From positions 12,007,683 through 12,071,682 of the forward strand of contig NW_004955438.1 of assembly GCF_000276665.1 (NCBI RefSeq): a stretch of DNA of 64,000 nt. The letters run 5' to 3'. The position numbers were made by a program, and so were the translations under genes. Origin of the DNA: Chinchilla lanigera. Its lineage: Eukaryota; Chordata; Mammalia; Rodentia; Chinchillidae. How positions within the stretch are numbered: the first letter of the stretch is position 1; each line of letters begins with the position of its first letter. Below, in pieces: positions 44,481-55,098 of the stretch. Under the pieces are notes generated by a model. The model did no database searches, was not told the DNA's origin, and worked only from the letters and a program-made list of their open reading frames with translations.

Positions 44481-44734
44481 ATGCAATGACAGAAATCCAT
44501 GAGCAAGAGCAGCAGGGGTTGCGTTTGCCTCACAGATGAGAAAAGGTGCATAGAGAGACTAAGCAAAGTCTTCCTCCACAATTCTTTCCGAAGTTTGAAA
44601 ATGACTCCCCTTATTCCCAATTCAAAATTCTTCAGGGCTCATTTGTCAGGGAATTATAAAGAAGCATGAAGTCTTATCTCTTTATCATGGCATAATCTTG
44701 CTCTCTCCACACACCCACTTCAAGTCAACCCAAG

Positions 44735-45000
44735 GTCAGCTCCACCACAAAGCCTTTCCACAATGCCACAAGTTACGTGGTCCTCCCTCCTCTGGCTGCT
44801 ACTCTAGCTGGACACACTTCTAACTAAGCACTGTGGTGTTTCCCTGAGGGTGGTGGTTGACAGGTCTGATTCCACACATTAAACAGTAAGTTTCTTGAGA
44901 ATAGGGATGGTGTCCTATTCATGTTTGTGCTCCCAGCACCCAGCTTAGCGCTGGACACCTGGAGGATTCCCTAAAATATGGGGTGAATGGATGGGTAGAT
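44735..45000 (+). mobile_element. L2 LINE 3' end
   Basis: Typical order: 'ccacaaagcctttccacaat', 'agtttcttgagaatagggat', 'gtgctcccagcacccagctt', then an ATGG run in place of the usual 'ttgttgaatgaatg'. No frame remains. Confidence 0.75.
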
Positions 45001-45012
45001 GGATGGGAGGAT
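44985..45012. repeat. (ATGG)n simple repeat
   Basis: Imperfect GGATGG/ATGGGTAG units at the 3' end of the L2, which likely seeded them. Confidence 0.85.
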
Positions 45013-46059
45013 GAACAGATAGATTACCCAAAGCCATGCAAGAAGTAAACGGCAGAACCAAAGCAGATCTCACATCTGCCAACTTGCTGGCCATCACTCG
45101 CTTGGACTCCCCACTGACTTTACCAAGGTGTGGCACCATGTCAGAAAAGACCTGTGAGTCAATCGCAGGATCCAGAATGGACTTGCCATGGAAACTTCCA
45201 TTTAAAAACAACAGTAAAACTGTGTCCACTGATTTGCATATCAAAAAAGAGCACTCATACTTAATACTGGACTTTAGGATACTTGGGAGATGAAAGAGAA
45301 ATAAAGAGAAAACTCTATTAGATAACACTGTCAAGTCCCTTTTGGAAAACTGCCCTAATCTAAAACTGTCACAACAGTAAATATAATTAGATAACAATAA
45401 TACCACCATATATAACTGTTTATTACTAACTTTTCTTCGGAGGCTTTCAGATGGAACTGAAAACACAATTACTAATTAAATTAGACAACAGGCGGTAACA
45501 TTTCCCAAATGGAACCCTAGTGATAGAAATGAATTACTGCACCTTCTTAAATTTCTCACTGTCACCCAAAGAGGAGGGGGTCATTTACTTGGCTGGAGTT
45601 AACTCAGAAAAACAGGTCCACACAATGCAGGTTCTTCCCCGCTACAATTCAATTCATTTTATATATTTGCTAAGTAGTTACTGCAGTCATAAAAAGTTCC
45701 TCTCAAAGAGCTTCCGGTGGTACCCAGGCGGGTGGAGAAGCACAGATGGTAAGAAACCCAGTCATGACTTGAGCAAAATAAAATAAAATAATACAAGTCT
45801 CAAGGGAAAAAACATGAAGAAGAGGATCACAGCTCTTGTCTTGCAGGAGTCTGGGGAAAAATAAAAAGCAGAGTTTTAAAGCGGAGACACATGCAGCAGG
45901 AGGCTGCCATCTTTTATGGATCTGAGAATATTGTGTTTTTTCCTTCCTTTTTTTTTCCAGTGGCATAGTTAGATGCACCAAACTCCTCACTTCTCTTTTA
46001 ATTAAAACCTTTTCCAAATTGTGCTTTTAAAGGCATTAGAAGGGAAAACAAATCTCTGT
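45013..46059. other. Unique sequence, no gene supported
   Basis: A reverse frame of 173 codons (45466-44945) spans L2, simple repeat and a probable MIR fragment (45018-45090), so it is not a gene. An X-box-like 'cttgccatggaaac' occurs at 45183-45196. Confidence 0.45.
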
Positions 46060-46260
46060 GGTCAAATGGAAATTTGGGGAAAATTTAAAAATTGACAAAT
46101 TTTAAATAAAAATATATTTTCTTGGCTGAACGATAACTCAGCCTCCTTGTTATGCTAAGGTAAATTCGGAATCTCCTACTAGGAGCTATCATGTGCAGTT
46201 GTGATTAAATTAATTTAATGCAGTACTTTTTGTTAATTTTGTAGAAGTATCTTACTGGCT
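46060..46260. promoter_or_regulatory. Possible conserved noncoding island
   Basis: AT-rich and repeat-free, with clustered homeodomain cores ('gattaaattaatttaatgca' at 46203, 'ttgttaattttg' at 46231). No coding frame. Function inferred only from texture. Confidence 0.25.
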
Positions 46261-46399
46261 ACTGTTCTGGAGAACAGACCCAGGAAATAGTGGCCCCCTG
46301 GAAATGATACCTAAATCCCTCCCCACTTTTTACTTGAAGTAGTTGGTCATGTTTTTAAAGAAAAAGGGATCCCTGTGGTGGAGAGATAAAGGGGCCATT

Positions 46400-46556
46400 C
46401 CCAGAAGTGCACATAGCAGCAGAGAGACTTTAAAATGACATATACGCAACTTTGCGACCTGCTCATCACTTTCGCTGTGGGACCTTGACCTAAAACTGCT
46501 TAACTTTCTCAGCCTCAGTTTTTAGACTAGTCAGATAGAAGTAACGTCATGACTGG
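46400..46556 (+). repeat. MIR SINE remnant
   Basis: Ordered MIR-like blocks 'cgctgtgggaccttgaccta', 'ctttctcagcctcagttttt' and 'gatagaagtaacgtcatgac'. Confidence 0.65.
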
Positions 46557-47396
46557 TTCCTCGGGGTGGGTGGGGGTCCTTGTGAGAAAGGCAAATCAAA
46601 AATCCAACATGTTTCAGAACCATTGCGTGAGACACCAAAGGGTGACAGGGAGAGGCCCCTGTCACGGGGATCAGTCCATGGCAGCTATGTGTCATAACGA
46701 AACAAAAGAACATTCAACTTGGATCCAAGTGAAGGACTCAATGAGGGTCACATGAGGAGAGGACAAAGAAATGTGTCAAAATGGAAGAAAGGTCGCAGGG
46801 AAACTCCTCGCAAGCCAGCTTTCCAAAGAAATGAGTTGAATATGAAATTATAAAACCAATGCCCTTGGCTGTTTGTACTTGTCTATGAAATCTGATATCC
46901 AAATATCAATGTACCAGCAGAAGAAAAAAATGCAAAGAACAGCAGGATAAATACTTTGAGTTATTCTCTGACCCCATCCCTTCAAATCAAGGTTTGCGGC
47001 CTGGGAATAGAAGGAAATACAAGGTCCATGTTAAATGTATGGCAGATTCTAGGATCCAGGACATTTCCGAGCAAACATATAGAGATAGTCACAAGGCCAG
47101 GAACAAGAGACTGTGGGGTATGTGGTTAGATGGAGATCTTGAAAGCAGATGTTTTACCAGCCAAGCAAATCAATTTTTACCACTGCCTCCTAGACTGTCT
47201 GCTTAATACAGAACTAAAAGGAAAGCAGATCTTCACACTGGAATTTCGAAGTACACATTTTTTCAAAATCTTGCATGTAAAGTTGCCTGGGGACCTAAAG
47301 CAATCAGTTAAAAAGAAAAAGAATGAGCTATCCAACTTTAAAAACCAAATTTTGTTAGGCTAAAATGTCTAAAGACTGCTGTTAATAGAAAGTTGT

Positions 47397-47499
47397 GAGG
47401 CTGGGGATTTAGCTCAGCGGCACAGCGCCTGCCTGGCAAGCGCAAGGTTGTGAGTTTGATTCCTGGTACTGGGAAAAACAAACAAACAAACAAATAAAA
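47397..47499 (+). mobile_element. ID SINE
   Basis: Forward ID: 'ggctggggatttagctcagc', 'gagtttgattcctggtact', tail of (CAAA)n. Perfect 13-bp target duplication 'aatagaaagttgt' at 47384-47396 and 47500-47512. Confidence 0.96.
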
Positions 47500-47959
47500 A
47501 ATAGAAAGTTGTATGACATATTCCTCAATATAAGTGGGGTCGATGGGGTCTTGGAAGAATTCTTCTTGTGCGGATTTTCAATACAACAAGTAGGAAATTT
47601 TAGTAAGTGTTTGAAACACGAAGGAATTAAATAAATGAATGGAAAACCAAGAAAGCCAATAAAGTAGCTCTGTCACAGTATCTTAGAATTGGAAGTTCTA
47701 GAGTTTCTATTGTTGACACTCAGAAAATGATACCCCAAAGCATGGCTTTTTGACATGCAAAGCACTTGGAACTGAAGGACATTGGAAGGGCCTCAGAACC
47801 AGGTCTCTTTGTGACCTCCTAATTCCCCTCTACCTCCAGGACAGCAGCTAGAATTCCTCTTCCCCAAGGCACATCATAGAAACTAGAGCCCCTCTCCCCC
47901 AAAGTCACCTATAAAACCTAGAAATATGACTCTAATTCTTCCCCCTTCTTCTTGTGCAG

Positions 47960-48070
47960 GAGCTGACCCTGAAGAAATTCTCCGACCTGCTTTGCCTGGT
48001 AGCGGATCATAAGACCATCATTCCAGGAGACCTGCCCTATAGCCAGAAGGGAGACGCGCCACACAGAGAG
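47960..48070 (+). CDS. Candidate internal exon, gene unknown
   Basis: A 111-bp (37-codon) exon candidate. Its acceptor is strong: a pyrimidine tract from about 47933 ('attcttcccccttcttcttg') leads to 'tgcag' at 47955-47959. Its donor is 'gag|gtgaga' at 48070/48071. The length is a multiple of three and the phase-0 frame is open throughout. The product begins ELTLKKFSDLLCLV and ends SQKGDAPHRE, with an IIPGDLPY turn in the middle. It reads like a short amphipathic helix followed by a loop. Four retained CpG dinucleotides and no repeat homology argue for selection. I do not recognise the protein. No partner exon was found in the window, so flanking introns would be long. A chance splice-site pair cannot be excluded. 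Confidence 0.5.
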
Positions 48071-48079
48071 GTGAGAAGA

Positions 48080-48845
48080 ATCCCAACAGACAGCCTCTCT
48101 AGGCTCCCCCCTCACTCTATTTCCATTAGGTCTGACCCTTTTTGTCTAATCACATTTGTACATGGCTATCCCTGCTACATCAAATCTTGGCATAAAATAG
48201 TTTTCCCTGGAGTCTTCGGGCCTTCATTTCCGAAGGCTTTCATGCCACATAAAACTCTGACTAAATAAATCTGTGATACTTTCATTTGTTATCCTGCCTT
48301 TTGTTGTAGGAGTGTTGGTCGTGACTCCTATCATGGCTTCCTGCCCCTACACCAGCTATTTAGATTTTGCTTTGTACACTGTGTCATGGGAAGCGCACCA
48401 CCTTGCCAGGCAGGTCTCTCTACTGTGATACAACTACATGGGTATCAGTGGGTCACTTTCAGAGCTTTTAATTTACCCAACATATTTTCTGTTAGCAGTA
48501 AGATAGTGTGTGCGTGCTCCAGAGTTCATATTTATCTTTTAGCAGGAAACATTCCGTTACCTAACTGTCACTAACATTCCGCTCTCTTCACCTTATAGCT
48601 TAGCTAAGTACTTGTCACACCTGTAACTCTCTTACTCATTTCATTTCTGACTGTGGGGTTCTCCCATCTTTAAAGTGCAATTTTGTGGAAAGATTTGCCC
48701 GTTAGCGGCATCAAACTCGGTATCTGCACACGCCTACAGGAGATGTGCGTGAAATATTTGTTGTATGGAGCAGTGGAACTGGAGCCCTGGACAGGAGCTT
48801 TTCCTCACTTCGTGCTTCTCAAAGCCCTCATTTCCTTAGGGCTAT
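48080..48845. other. Unique sequence (possible intron), no gene supported
   Basis: Region downstream of the candidate exon. No repeat or second exon recognised. Confidence 0.5.
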
Positions 48846-49012
48846 GGCTCAGGTAACTGGCCAGGATTTTGGTCCCTGCTTTGCCACTACTGACAGAGCT
48901 GTGTATCTCTAAGCAAACTTTTTCACTTCTCCAGTTTCCTTTGTTTATAAAACTGGGCACTTAAACTAAAAAGTCTCCTGCATGAGTAATATTCTAAGAT
49001 TACTGGGGAAAC
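48846..49012 (+). repeat. MIR SINE
   Basis: MIR core in order: 'ttttggtccctgctttgcca', 'gtgtatctctaagcaaactt', 'ctccagtttcctttgtttat', 'aaaactgggcacttaaac'. Confidence 0.75.
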
Positions 49013-49239
49013 TAAAAGCGTAAATACCTAAGTTATCATAATTAATAAACAGTTCAGAATGATCAGAAGGAAAAAATAAATACATTCCAAGTTAGTCATG
49101 ACTTTGTCCAGTTGCTTAATTTCTTTAGCAAATAACAAACCGTCCTTGGCTACATTTGACCCTTACAATGTGTGAGATTGATAAAGGGGTCCGTACCCAT
49201 TCATTACAAAAGGCACAACTCCCTCCTCTGCTCTCCAGA

Positions 49240-49440
49240 GCATTTCTGAAGTCTGTTTACAAGATTTCTAATTTGTGATGCAAGTGTCATTACATTAAGT
49301 GGCATTGTAGGGGATTTTGATTTTTTTCCTGCTACCAGTGGGTTAATGCGCTGAGACCCTCCTTTGTTTTACGAAGGGGCAAGAAAACACATTTAGATGA
49401 TACAGTCCATTATTAAAATTGCATTTCAGCAGTGGCAAAT
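49240..49440. promoter_or_regulatory. Possible conserved noncoding island
   Basis: Repeat-free stretch with 'gtctgtttacaagatttc' (a forkhead-type TGTTTAC core), ATTA cores and 'attaaaattgcatttcagca'. It has composition like known vertebrate enhancers, but no conservation data are available. Confidence 0.25.
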
Positions 49441-50022
49441 AACTCCAGCCACCTGACGCTGAGCCTGGGCCTCATCTTCCCTTGCTGCAACTCAAAGCTA
49501 TTACACTAAGAGCATAAGAAAACAATAGGGCTGACAGCGATGCAGGCTCCCCTGGTAGATGGAAACCATCAATCCAGGCGGTGAAGTATTTAGCTACAAA
49601 AGGAGAAAAGACATTCTTTGATTGAAGGATAAGAGGAAGAAATACACAGGCGCTTTTCAATCAGAGCGGGATCGGGTACACTTGAAGAAATAACAGCTTC
49701 CCCAGCCAGATGACAAGCTAGCCTCAGGAAAGCAAGAGCCAGCAAGTCCGCCCGCAGCCAACTGAGAAAAGTTTGGGGACAAATGAGGTCAGTCTTCTCT
49801 GCTCCACGTTCACCTTGGACGTTCCTGGATTGCACCTAGTCCCCATGGGGTAGCTTCCAGGAGAAATGAAGCAGTAAGTTTCCTCAAAGGCCTAGAAGGC
49901 TCGAGACTCATCCCTGTCACTTCCACGGTGTTAAGTTATATTAATAAGCTCTAAGGTTTTATGCAGAAGTCAATGAAATTAGTAGTGGAGTTTAGAAGCC
50001 AGAAACACAGTGCTGGGTTATT

Positions 50023-50048
50023 AAAACAAAACAAAACAAAACAAAACC
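50023..50048. repeat. (AAAAC)n simple repeat
   Basis: Five AAAAC units with no SINE body on either side. Confidence 0.9.
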
Positions 50049-50166
50049 CAACTATTCTTTTCAGCTAAACTGGGGCTCGCGTTCTCTGGGCTAGAATAGT
50101 AGTGTTAATAGATTCCGCCTCGCCTAAAAAGGGAGCCAGTGGCAGAAAATCTATTCCTCCAGCAAG

Positions 50167-50179
50167 GTTGCCGGGCAAC
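50167..50179. promoter_or_regulatory. RFX X-box (perfect half-sites)
   Basis: 'gttgccgggcaac' is a perfect inverted pair of GTTGCC/GGCAAC half-sites with a 1-bp spacer, the RFX X-box layout. It lies within a local group of CpGs (50076-50222) with no repeats, about 2.1 kb downstream of the candidate exon. RFX sites mark ciliary gene promoters and enhancers. No transcription start was identified here. Confidence 0.5.
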
Positions 50180-50541
50180 GAGCAAGCTTTTGGCATGTGG
50201 CTGATGTCTCCAGGCAGCCCGGACTACACAAAGTAAGCTCTTCCATCATTTACAACTAACTTGATTTTGATGGATTAAAATTGAATCAAAATATACTGTA
50301 ACTTGCTCACTTCCAAATTCAGGAGTCCGGGAGAGACAGAAAAAATCCCGAACATCCAGCTACAGACTAACTTATCAGAAACACTGGGATTCGCTAAAGT
50401 TCATTCTACAAGGTGATAAATCTTGTATGCGTTCTAGCATTGAAGCGATTTTGTTTTAAGATCAGACTATGCAGAAGTGATAGGGAAAATACCATTCAAA
50501 ATATTTTGGGAAAATGTGAGTGTTATACAGATGGAGCCTTG

Positions 50542-50650
50542 GAGGCTAGGGATGTAGCTCAGTGGTAGAACACTTGTCTGATGCGCGTGAGGCTCTGGGT
50601 TTGATCCCCAGCACTGCAGGCAGACAACAACAAAACAGAAAAACAGGAAG
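50542..50650 (+). mobile_element. ID SINE (classic type)
   Basis: Forward ID: 'ggctagggatgtagctcagt', 'ggtagaacacttgtctgatg', 'gggtttgatccccagcactg', then an A/C-rich tail that passes into the GGGA repeat. Confidence 0.9.
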
Positions 50651-50654
50651 AAAA

Positions 50655-50703
50655 GGAGGGAGGGAGGGAGAGAAGAAGGCAGAGACAGAGGGAGGGAGGG
50701 AGA
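50655..50703. repeat. (GGGA)n / purine simple repeat
   Basis: GGGAGGGAGGGA-type run growing from the ID tail, interrupted by 'gaagaaggcagagacag'. Confidence 0.92.
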
Positions 50704-50710
50704 TACGGCC

Positions 50711-50754
50711 TCAATGTAATGAGGAGTTCTGATTCAATGTAATGAGGAGTTCTG
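50711..50754. repeat. Two-copy 23-bp tandem duplication
   Basis: The unit beginning 'tcaatgtaatgaggagttct' is present twice back to back (50711-50733 and 50734-50754, the second ending two bases earlier). The lack of differences implies a recent duplication. Confidence 0.95.
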
Positions 50755-50799
50755 CATCTCTACACCTGGAACTATGGGAATATGCAATTCTTTTTTTTA

Positions 50800-50930
50800 T
50801 CTCCTCCCCTTCTCCCTTCCTACCTTCCTTTTTCCCTTCTTTCCTTCCCTCCTTTTCCCTTTTTCTCCTGGTGCTGTGGCTTGAACTCAGTGTCTTATTC
50901 ATGCTAGGCAAGTGCTCTACTACTGAAATT
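50800..50930 (-). repeat. Pyrimidine tract plus ID 3' fragment
   Basis: A long T/C-rich tract (50788-50868) is followed by 'ctggtgctgtggcttgaact' and 'catgctaggcaagtgctcta'. These are the complement of an ID body with the head missing. The expanded tract is probably the mutated poly(A) tail. Confidence 0.7.
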
Positions 50931-51241
50931 ACAGAGAGGTATAAGACTGTTGGCCAGAATGTGTTGGTTATTAAGGCACAAAGTAAAATCGCTGGTTCTC
51001 TCCAACTAAGTTCTTCCCGCGAAGATTAATTTGGCATTTGCCGTGTTCATTTATGAGAACTGCCTCTAAGATATACAGACTCATCTGACAAGACTCTGAA
51101 ATTGGTAGAGTTGACAGCTCAAATCCCATGTCTGTCCTTCCCCAAGACTCTGCTATAAAGCAGGCCTACCTGCTAGGGCCCTGAATGCCTTAAAAATATA
51201 TTCGTTCTCTAGCTTTTCTTTCTCTTGGAGAAAAACATCCA

Positions 51242-51450
51242 TTACAGCATGCATAATGCACCATCTCCTTGGGTAATAGCCTCTTCAGGAAGCTGCACAC
51301 ACCTGACCTGGTGGAGCCCCTCCTGTCCCTGGGCAATCCCAAACCTGTGATCATTAGTGGGTACAGAGCCACCAGAGGAGTGACCGAAGACAAATGGAAC
51401 CAGACCTGAGAGATGAGCAATTTTGCCCACACATCTCCCAGGACTGTCGA
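51242..51450. other. Unique sequence with open reverse frame
   Basis: A reverse-strand frame of 123 codons spans 51613-51242. It has no recognisable domain and no good splice signals at its ends. I treat it as chance. Confidence 0.4.
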
Positions 51451-51720
51451 GCAAAATCAAATTGTGCCTACTGGCTCCTCCGAAAGCAGAGAATGCATAT
51501 GCGTCCGGGTGATGCACGATGCGCTTGCATGTTGCAGCCACGACATGCCCTGTTCGCAGCCCTGCCTGCTCCTCATCCATTACAGATCCATTATGTCCGC
51601 AGCCAGTCTCCATGTTTCTTGCAATACATTAAAATGCACTGCAAAAGCTAAAAGCAGCCTCCTCGGAAACCATTATGATGATAAAATGCAACTTGAAGGA
51701 AATTGATATATTATTATTGC
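51450..51720. promoter_or_regulatory. Possible conserved noncoding element
   Basis: A repeat-free stretch with unusually many retained CpGs near 51478-51600 (e.g. 'atatgcgtccgggtgatgca', 'gcacgatgcgcttgcatg'). An AT-rich end follows with 'aaccattatgatgataaaat' and an ATTA-rich run. This mix suggests sequence constraint. Open frames on both strands look incidental. Confidence 0.35.
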
Positions 51721-51839
51721 TCCCTAACAAGACATATACCCTCAGGAAACAAACACTTGTTAGTTTTAATATGAAAAAGTGACTTAATGGGTATTCCCAT
51801 GAGCTCGGAAAGGTGGTTGAGCAGGTGCATGGCACTGCC

Positions 51840-52045
51840 AGTCTCCATTAGTCTAATGCTCGCCCAACTTTTAAGGAGCTAGTCCAAATACCACCCCATG
51901 GACGCTTCACCTTTGCACAGAATCTTTTCTACTTTATATTAATTCTTTGCATGTGCTTATCCCTTCTCCTATCAGGTACGTGCTCGCAGGTATGCCTGAC
52001 TCACACAGTAGACGCTTGGTCAATGTTAGATGATTTGGGCTGTCA
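51840..52045 (+). mobile_element. L2 LINE 3' end
   Basis: Decayed L2: 'ggagctagtccaaataccac', 'acgcttcacctttgcac', then 'cacagtagacgcttggtcaa' and 'tgttagatga', the usual terminal phrase. Confidence 0.65.
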
Positions 52046-52469
52046 CTGGAGGAGGAAATGGAAAGTCAACATAACCCCTGAAACGTGGAATTCTTTTAGT
52101 TTATGGAGAATCTGAACCATCTGGACAAATCATTAGCCCCATGACATGGAAAGAAGAGTCTTCGGTAGGAATGTGAAGCTGTCCAACCTTCTCTTTGCTC
52201 CACGTAAATAATCTTGCAAATGGTGGTTTTGCAGAGGAATTATTCAGTAAGCAGAGTCCATGAGAAAATTAGGGGTGGTGGTCCCCCCAGTAGCCTCTTT
52301 CTTAATTTTTTAAGTTATAAAAGCAATATAAATTTATTGTATAATCTTTACCTTTTTCATACAAACATGTACATATACATCTATAGACACACCTATACAC
52401 AGCAGTTATACACAATATCAAGTGTCAGCTCTGGATTGTCAGGTGAATTCTGTCTTTGCTTGATGAATT

Positions 52470-52850
52470 TGCAAGATGCTTCTTCAACGTTTATTAGTAA
52501 TAGCACCCCATTGTCACCTATCCAGGGCTCATTATTATTTGTCACTATTTGTTATTTCCTAGTTTGTCTGTCTCAAAGACTGAGTCCTCCAAGGTTAGAA
52601 ACTACTACTTTTTGTAATAATTTTTATTTTTTGAGACAGGGTTTTGATATGTAGTCCAGGCTGTTCTCAAACCCGCAGCGATCCTCCTGTCTCAGCCACC
52701 CCAGTACTGGGATTACAGGCATGCACCACCACACCCAGCAGGTAAAATACTTCTACTTCTATGCATACTCTACTATAGTCCCACTGCCTAGTACCAAATC
52801 TGGGGTTGGAGGGAGACACTTAGTAAGTATTTGCTGAATGATCACTGCCT
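52470..52850 (+). mobile_element. L2 LINE 3' end split by a B1
   Basis: 'tttcctagtttgtctgtctc' and 'gagtcctccaaggttag' lie before the B1. 'tagtcccactgcctagtacc' and 'cacttagtaagtatttgctg' followed by 'aatga' lie after it. Together these form an L2 terminus. Confidence 0.7.
52614..52740 (-). mobile_element. B1 SINE nested in L2
   Basis: Reverse B1 'ttttgagacagggttttgat' to 'gcaccaccacacccagc'. One duplicated segment appears shortened. Confidence 0.9.
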
Positions 52851-53226
52851 AAGTTGATTGATTAGTGAATTAATATCTAATTGAAGTTCTAGCTTGGTTA
52901 AAAGTTTTCAACATACTTCTGGAGATTTAGAACTAGGCTACTTGTCTTGCAACAGAGGAACACTTGCAAACCAGAAAACTGAAGCTAGCTCTCTTCTTTA
53001 GAGAGGATTCAGAGGCCAGTCTTTAAACCTGAGTGAGAAAGTAGCGGGTGGAGGGAGGAACTGGCAAGAGGAAATAGTGTCATAACTTGAGCAAAATTGG
53101 ATACACCTACATTCAGATATTTGTAACACAATACTTGTACTGAAGTCAAACATATGTGTGATTTTTAAACACAGGCTTGGGACAAAAAACATCTCCATTC
53201 ACTAAGAGTTAAAAATTGTCTCTTTT

Positions 53227-53320
53227 GGGCTGGGGATATAGCTCAGTGGCATAAGAGCTTGCTTGGCAAGCCTGAGGTCATGAGTTCAATTCCTGGTATC
53301 CAAAAAAAAAAAAAAAAAAA
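53227..53320 (+). mobile_element. ID SINE
   Basis: Forward ID: 'gggctggggatatagctcag', 'tgagttcaattcctggta', long A tail. Target duplication 'aaaaattgtctctttt' / 'aaaaattgtccctttt' at 53211-53226 and 53321-53336. Confidence 0.95.
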
Positions 53321-53336
53321 AAAAATTGTCCCTTTT

Positions 53337-54017
53337 ACTTGCTAATTTTGAATGTACTCTTTCCTACCCTCAAGTCTCCACCCTATATTGGCCTTAAGAT
53401 TTTCTCATACTGTATTTCAAATAACTTCCTTATTATTCGGTACATGTACAGTTATGCTTGTTACAATATATGTTCGGATTTTTTATGCAGAAGAAGGCAT
53501 TATAAATATATGCAAATGTGCAGCTCAGCTATATATACAGTTATAAAGATGTGTGCATATCATTAAAATATTATCTGTTTATTTACTCTAATAAAGCAGG
53601 GTAATAGAGACAAAGAGAAAAATCAAAACAGTAGATAATTTAAAAATTATTCACATTTGACTCTTAAGACACCAACAGTTTACTTAAATACCAGACTTCC
53701 CTACTATTCCTAATTCTATTTAGCGTAGGCTATTAAGACTAATTTATGTTTTAAAGATATACACTAACTGATCACACAAAATAATGTATGTAAAAGTATT
53801 CTGTAATTAAATGCCTAAGGTAAATGGAGGTTATTACCGTAATAGGTATGATTTTGCATGTATGTGTGTATGTCTATACATTACATTATCTATAATGCCT
53901 GTTCACAGCCCAACACAAGTCAGAGAGTTTTCAAAATGCATTGAATTTTTCAATTTTTGTTTCTGTTATGCAGTATTAGAGACTGAACGCAGATCCTGTG
54001 CTCCCATCATTCTTAAT
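53337..54017. other. Unique AT-rich sequence, no gene supported
   Basis: No repeat family or exon recognised; frames are short and Tyr/Ile/Cys-rich as expected for AT-rich DNA. Confidence 0.5.
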
Positions 54018-54110
54018 TAATTTTGAGACAAGGTCTCACTAACTGGCCACCATCCTGCCTCAGCCTCCTGAGAAGCTGGGTTTATGGGTGAGCCGCACTT
54101 TGCCTGACGG
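54018..54110 (-). mobile_element. B1 SINE, internally deleted
   Basis: Reverse B1 'ttttgagacaaggtctcact' joined directly to 'ctggccaccatcctgcct', so the central duplicated part is lost, and ending 'gccgcactttgcctgac'. Confidence 0.8.
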
Positions 54111-55098
54111 TTACGAAGTTCTAATCATGATAAACACATTTAATTTAAAGGCTGTTCTTTATTCTGAATTTAAATTCTTACTGATTTTTCTTGGTTTGTT
54201 TTAAAGATTTGATGAAATTATAAGGATAACAAGTGGTTGTTTTTAAAAATTCTTATTTCAAAAAAAGAAAAAGAAATTTTGCCTTTGAAATTTGACTAAC
54301 CCATAGCATCTAAAGAGCTGAGAGAAGCTGACTGAGGGAGGAAAAACACCAAATGTCCATTTTCAGTCTGAGGGTGGACAGCCCAGCCCTGGTCACCTTC
54401 AGCAATTCTGATCACAGCGACATTCAGAAGGTCCCAAGGACCCACCCCTGGGACAGCGTCCCCCCTCCTGGCACAGCTGCACCCGTGGGCTTGCATGTAC
54501 TCTCTTCATCCTTTCCAAATTCCCAGACAAGAAGCACCCCATTCAAAGAAACCCTGAACCTTAAAGGAGTACAAGGCAGGGCCAGAGTGAGGGAAGAACT
54601 GCATCCAACTTATTCTAGGCAAAGGACTTCAAAGTCTGCATCTGATGGTTCAGACATCCATAACAGAATTGGTATTTCTTTTTGGATTCAAGGCATGGCC
54701 AACATGCACGAGCTTACGTCCAGGGTCCAGTTTTCATCTCAGAGGCTGCAACCCGGGCAGGCTCTCTGCCCTTTGATCTGGATGGAACCAGAGTGTTACA
54801 AATATGCTTGTATTAAGCTATCTCCAGTCTGCCCGAGGGCAGCAGGCTGGAATGTGAGGAAGGGAGCTTCAGACTGTGAAGTTCCCAAGAATTCATTCAT
54901 GCTACATTTTTTTCTGGCAGGCTGGCTAATGCTTCTTCTATGGAATGCAGCAATGTGATGCTGTGGACCCCAGTGATACGTAACAAGGTCGTAATGCAGG
55001 AGAGAGAGTTTCTCCTCTATGCTCTGGGCCAGGAATTAAAGTGAAGGACAAGGAGCTACTGCGAGCACCAGGACCCTAGATTACAAGGGGTAATCAAA
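54111..55098. other. Unique sequence with a 201-codon open frame, not called a gene
   Basis: A plus-strand frame at 54353-54955 is the longest ordinary frame in the window. The product is compositionally unremarkable, ends in a hydrophobic stretch, and matches no domain I know. No splice sites, Kozak context or codon bias support it. Confidence 0.4.

Noticed and set aside
44945..45466. 173-codon reverse open frame
   Set aside because: Runs through an L2 end, an ATGG repeat and a probable MIR piece, so it cannot be a gene.
51242..51613. 123-codon reverse open frame
   Set aside because: No domain or splice signals. It overlaps a possible noncoding element and another open frame on the other strand.
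54353..54955. 201-codon open frame on the plus strand
   Set aside because: The longest ordinary frame, but with no recognisable domain, no splice or Kozak support, and composition like translated noncoding DNA.
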